In this document: positions 61,347 through 64,000 of the stretch, one piece after another
How positions within the stretch are numbered: position 1 is the first letter of the stretch
Layout: the number at the start of each line of letters is the position of its first letter
Source of the DNA: Pseudomonas sp. BN102
GTDB taxonomy: Bacteria; Pseudomonadota; Gammaproteobacteria; Pseudomonadales; Pseudomonadaceae
Assembly (NCBI RefSeq): GCF_029871245.1
Contig: NZ_SSON01000077.1
Span: 62,001-126,000 of the forward strand
Reading direction: 5' to 3'
DNA length: 64,000 bases
Notes under the pieces: model-generated
Told to the model about the DNA's origin: nothing
The model's input: the letters and a program-made list of their open reading frames with translations, nothing else
Database searches by the model: none
Made by a program: the position numbers and the translations under genes

Positions 61347-62551
61347 CCCAGGGGCGCCTGGCCATGGCGGTCCAGGCGCCAGGTCAGCAGCGCACAGGCG
61401 ACTGCCGCGCAGCCGCACAGGCTGATGACCAAGGCCAGGGGCATGGCGCTGCCATCGTGCAGCGCCCCCACCAGCGCGGCGGCTCCCGCCGCCACAGCAA
61501 ATTGCAGGCTACCCATCAGTGCCGAGGCACTTCCGGCGTTCTGGCCCTGGCCGGCCATGGCGCAGGCCGAGGCGTTGGGCAGGATGCAGCCCAGACTGGC
61601 GATGCAGCCGAACAGCGGCAGCAACAGCGGCCATAGCGCCTCGGTGCGCAGGCTGGAGACCACCAGCAGCGCCAACGCGCAGATCAGGTAGACCCAGATC
61701 ACTCGCCGCATCCAGAAGGCCGGCCCGCGATGGCGCAACAACCAGGCGTTGACCTGCGCCACCAGGATGAAGCCCGCCGCATTACTGCCGAACAGCCAGC
61801 CGTAATGCTCCGGCGGCACGCCGTAGAGCTGGATGAAGACGAAGGGCGAGCCGGCGATGTAGGCGAACATCCCGGCGATGGCCAGGCCGCCGGTCATGCC
61901 GTAGGCGAGGAACTGCCCGTCGCCGAACAGCCGCCGGTACTGCCCCATGGCGCCACGCAGGGGCGCGCGCGGGGTCACGTCGGACAGGGTTTCCGGCAGC
62001 CAGGCGGCGACGCCCAGCAACACCAGGGCGCTGAACAGCGTCAGGCCCCAGAAGATCGATTGCCAACCGAACAGCTCCAGCAGCAGGCCCCCGCCGAGAG
62101 GCGCCAGGATCGGCGCCAGTCCCATCACCAGCATCAGTTGCGAAAAGGCCTTGGCCGAGGCGATGGGGTCGCACAGGTCGCGCACCACGGCCCGTGACAC
62201 GACCATCCCGGCACAGCCGCCCAGGGCCTGGACGAAGCGCGCGCCGATCAGCCATTCCAGGCTGGGCGCCAGTGTGCAGGCCACCGAGGCCAGGGTGAAG
62301 ATGGTCACCCCGAGCAGTAACGGCGGGCGGCGACCGAAGCGATCCGCCAGCGGGCCGTAGACCAGTTGCCCGAAAGCCAGGCCGACGAAGTAAGACGCCA
62401 GGGTGAGCTGCACGTGCTCCACATCGGTGCCGAACGAGGTGGCGATGGCCGGGAAGCTGGGCAGGTAGAAATCGATGGCCATGGGGCCGAAGGCGCTGAG
62501 CGCGCCGAGCAGCAGGAGAATGCGGAAAGTCATGGTCGAGGCTGGCGCCAT
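61343..62551 (-). CDS. Bcr/CflA-type multidrug MFS transporter
   Basis: A 402-residue, 12-helix drug:proton antiporter. Bcr/CflA signatures: AIDFYLPSFPAIA (about 25-37), GPLADRFGRRPPLLLG (about 65-80) and RFVQALGGCAGMVVSRAVVRDL (about 104-125). It should export drugs such as sulfonamides or bicyclomycin, or dipeptides. Two starts are possible, 62551 and 62533; the first is followed here. Convergent and overlapping by 4 bp with the small gene, with no terminator between. Confidence 0.92.
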   Translation of the reverse strand: MAPASTMTFRILLLLGALSAFGPMAIDFYLPSFPAIATSFGTDVEHVQLTLASYFVGLAFGQLVYGPLADRFGRRPPLLLGVTIFTLASVACTLAPSLEWLIGARFVQALGGCAGMVVSRAVVRDLCDPIASAKAFSQLMLVMGLAPILAPLGGGLLLELFGWQSIFWGLTLFSALVLLGVAAWLPETLSDVTPRAPLRGAMGQYRRLFGDGQFLAYGMTGGLAIAGMFAYIAGSPFVFIQLYGVPPEHYGWLFGSNAAGFILVAQVNAWLLRHRGPAFWMRRVIWVYLICALALLVVSSLRTEALWPLLLPLFGCIASLGCILPNASACAMAGQGQNAGSASALMGSLQFAVAAGAAALVGALHDGSAMPLALVISLCGCAAVACALLTWRLDRHGQAPLG

Positions 62552-62609
62552 CCCTTGCGGATACGGCGCCAGATACTAACAGGGGACATCAGGGCGGCGG
62601 GGCAATTCT

Positions 62610-62709
62610 CTGTAGGGGCGAATTCATTCGCCAAGGGTGGCGCAGCCACCCAATGCAGTCGCCCTGGGCCGCCCTTCGGCCGGCATGGCGAATGAATTCG
62701 CCCCTACAA
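62610..62709. repeat. REP pair (REPIN-like)
   Basis: CTGTAGGGGCGAATTCATTC and mirrored GCGAATGAATTCGCCCCTAC about 60 bp apart, fills most of the gap between the RND and Bcr/CflA genes. Confidence 0.88.
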
Positions 62710-62724
62710 TCGGTCCATTCCTAC

Positions 62725-64000
62725 CTACCCCTCATGGGCCTGCTCGGTCTTGGGCGCCTTCCTGCGTTCCAGCCAGTCCGAGGACTTCTCCACCAACATG
62801 AAGAACATGGGGATGAGGAAGGTCGCCAGCAGGGTCGCGGCGAGCATCCCGCCGATCACCCCGGTGCCGATCGAGTGGCGGCTCGCCGAGCCCGCGCCGG
62901 AGCTGATGGCCAGAGGCACGCAACCGAGGATGAAGGCCAGCGAGGTCATGATGATCGGACGGAAGCGCAGCTTGGCCGCCTCCAGCGCTGCCTCCACAGG
63001 ACCCATGCCCTGTTCGCGGCAGAGCACGGCGAACTCGACGATCAGGATGGCGTTCTTCGCCCCCAGGCCGATCAGGGTCACCAGGCCGACCTGGAAGTAA
63101 ACGTCGTTCTGGATCCCGCGCAGCCACACGGCGAGGATGGCGCCGAACACCGCGAAGGGCACCGCGGTGACCACCGCCAGCGGCAGGGTCCAGCGCTCGT
63201 ACTGGGCGGCGAGGATGAGGAACACCATGATCAGGCCGAAGACGAAGGCGATGCTGCCCGAACCGTGAGTAGCCAGCTCCTGGTAGGCCGAACCGATCCA
63301 GCCGAGGCTGTAGTCCTCGCCCAGCACCTCGTCCGCCACTTCCTGCATGGCCTCCAGCGCCTGGCCGGAGCTGTAGCCCGGCGCCGGGCCGCCGAGGATC
63401 TTGGCTGCCGGATAGACGTTGAAGCGCGCATAGGAGTCCGGTCCGAGGATGCGCTCCACCCGCACCAGGGACGACAGCGGCACCAGGTCGGCGCTGGCTG
63501 AACGCACGTAGACCTGGCCGAGGTCATCCGGCTTGCGGCGGAACTCCGGCTCCGACTGCAGGCTCACCTGCCACGTCCGCCCATAGAGGGTGAAGTCGTT
63601 GACGTAGTAGCTGCCGAAGGTGGACTGCATGGCCGTGAACACATCGTTGATCGCCACACCCAGGGCGCGTGCCTTGGTGCGGTCGAGGTCGATGTAGTAC
63701 TGCGGCACGTTGGCGTTGAACGTGGTGTTGACCCCCGCCAGCTCGGGTCGCTTGGAGGCCGCGGCGACGAACTTCTGCACCACCTCTTCCAACTGCTGCA
63801 CGGTACCGCCGCTGCGGTCCTGGATATAGGACTCGAAGCCGCCGGTGGTACTCATGCCGGTGATAGGCGGCGGGTTGAAGGAAAGCACTATGGCGTCCTT
63901 CTGCCCAGCGCCCATGGCCATGAAGTTGTGGGTCAGGTTGCGTGCGTCCAGTTCGGGCGTGGTGCGTTCGCTCCAGTCCTTCAGTGGCACGAAGGACACG
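62725..64000 (-). CDS. HAE1-type RND efflux pump, C-terminal part
   Basis: The last 425 codons of an AcrB/MexF-like inner-membrane pump; the start lies beyond the right edge. Visible are the second periplasmic porter part ([17 protein letters not shown], and [21 protein letters not shown]) and the last five helices with [14 protein letters not shown] and AILAVW. Such pumps work with an adaptor and outer-membrane channel and export drugs and solvents. No outer-membrane channel gene follows it; adaptor would be outside the window. Confidence 0.93.
   Translation of the reverse strand, partial: VSFVPLKDWSERTTPELDARNLTHNFMAMGAGQKDAIVLSFNPPPITGMSTTGGFESYIQDRSGGTVQQLEEVVQKFVAAASKRPELAGVNTTFNANVPQYYIDLDRTKARALGVAINDVFTAMQSTFGSYYVNDFTLYGRTWQVSLQSEPEFRRKPDDLGQVYVRSASADLVPLSSLVRVERILGPDSYARFNVYPAAKILGGPAPGYSSGQALEAMQEVADEVLGEDYSLGWIGSAYQELATHGSGSIAFVFGLIMVFLILAAQYERWTLPLAVVTAVPFAVFGAILAVWLRGIQNDVYFQVGLVTLIGLGAKNAILIVEFAVLCREQGMGPVEAALEAAKLRFRPIIMTSLAFILGCVPLAISSGAGSASRHSIGTGVIGGMLAATLLATFLIPMFFMLVEKSSDWLERRKAPKTEQAHEG

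Overview
The window reads as a chromosome segment of a high-GC Pseudomonas, probably near the P. aeruginosa / P. resinovorans / P. citronellolis side of the genus. The reasons are a complete bauR-bauABC beta-alanine locus in P. aeruginosa order, an HglS/AmaA-type lysine catabolic pair, a Pa0148-type adenine deaminase, and many copies of a Pseudomonas-style extragenic palindrome with the core GCGAATTCATTCGC. The genus call rests on gene content and is inference.

Left third (1-21,300): an aromatic catabolism island, all genes on the minus strand. In order of transcription it holds a meta-cleavage operon mhpB-C-D-F-E (21002-16397); a chemotaxis receptor (16139-14160); an envelope/oxidation operon of YCF48-like protein, MMPL-type RND transporter, DUF1302 and DUF1329 proteins, an atypical zinc dehydrogenase and a cupin (13935-5689); an AraC/XylS-type regulator (5382-4381); an operon of CarAa-like Rieske oxygenase, meta-cleavage-type hydrolase and amidase (4218-575); and, cut by the window edge, the start of a BenC-like reductase. 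The main new observation is that four minus-strand transcription units share one promoter layout: TGCG-N6-GGAYA, 5 bp, a second 15-bp box ending in GGAGC or GGATA, exactly 21 bp, then a -10 hexamer starting TA. This matches a XylS-family operator and ties the whole island into one regulon, most simply under the regulator at 4381-5382. mhpA is absent, so the Rieske oxygenase may perform the ring attack. The substrate is unknown.

Middle (21,300-42,000): accessory and housekeeping genes. They include a 1353-residue secreted adhesin-like protein next to a LuxR-type regulator whose receiver domain has lost its phosphorylation residues; a secreted carboxylesterase; three small conserved-looking ORFs; a secreted protein made of seven 13-residue GGSDR repeats; a lytic transglycosylase; a degraded pseudopilin running into tRNA-Ala(CGC); a Tsx-like porin; a sodium:solute symporter; arylamine N-acetyltransferase; a PhyH-family oxygenase; a LEA14-like lipoprotein; YjdM; and an NYN-domain protein. 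Three short gene remnants, each with its terminator still in place, lie in this part.

Right third (41,000-64,000): amino acid and nucleobase metabolism (hglS/amaA, bauABC-bauR, a RutR-like regulator with yigZ, adenine deaminase, yhhQ), transport (two MFS proteins and the 3' part of an RND efflux pump), a cytochrome b561/PepSY pair, a MASE1-PAS-GGDEF diguanylate cyclase, a PAS-only membrane sensor, and a divergent LysR/quinone-oxidoreductase pair. A 93-bp intergenic repeat containing a DnaA-box-like sequence occurs three times at 38.2-38.65 kb, with a partial inverted copy at 50.0 kb.
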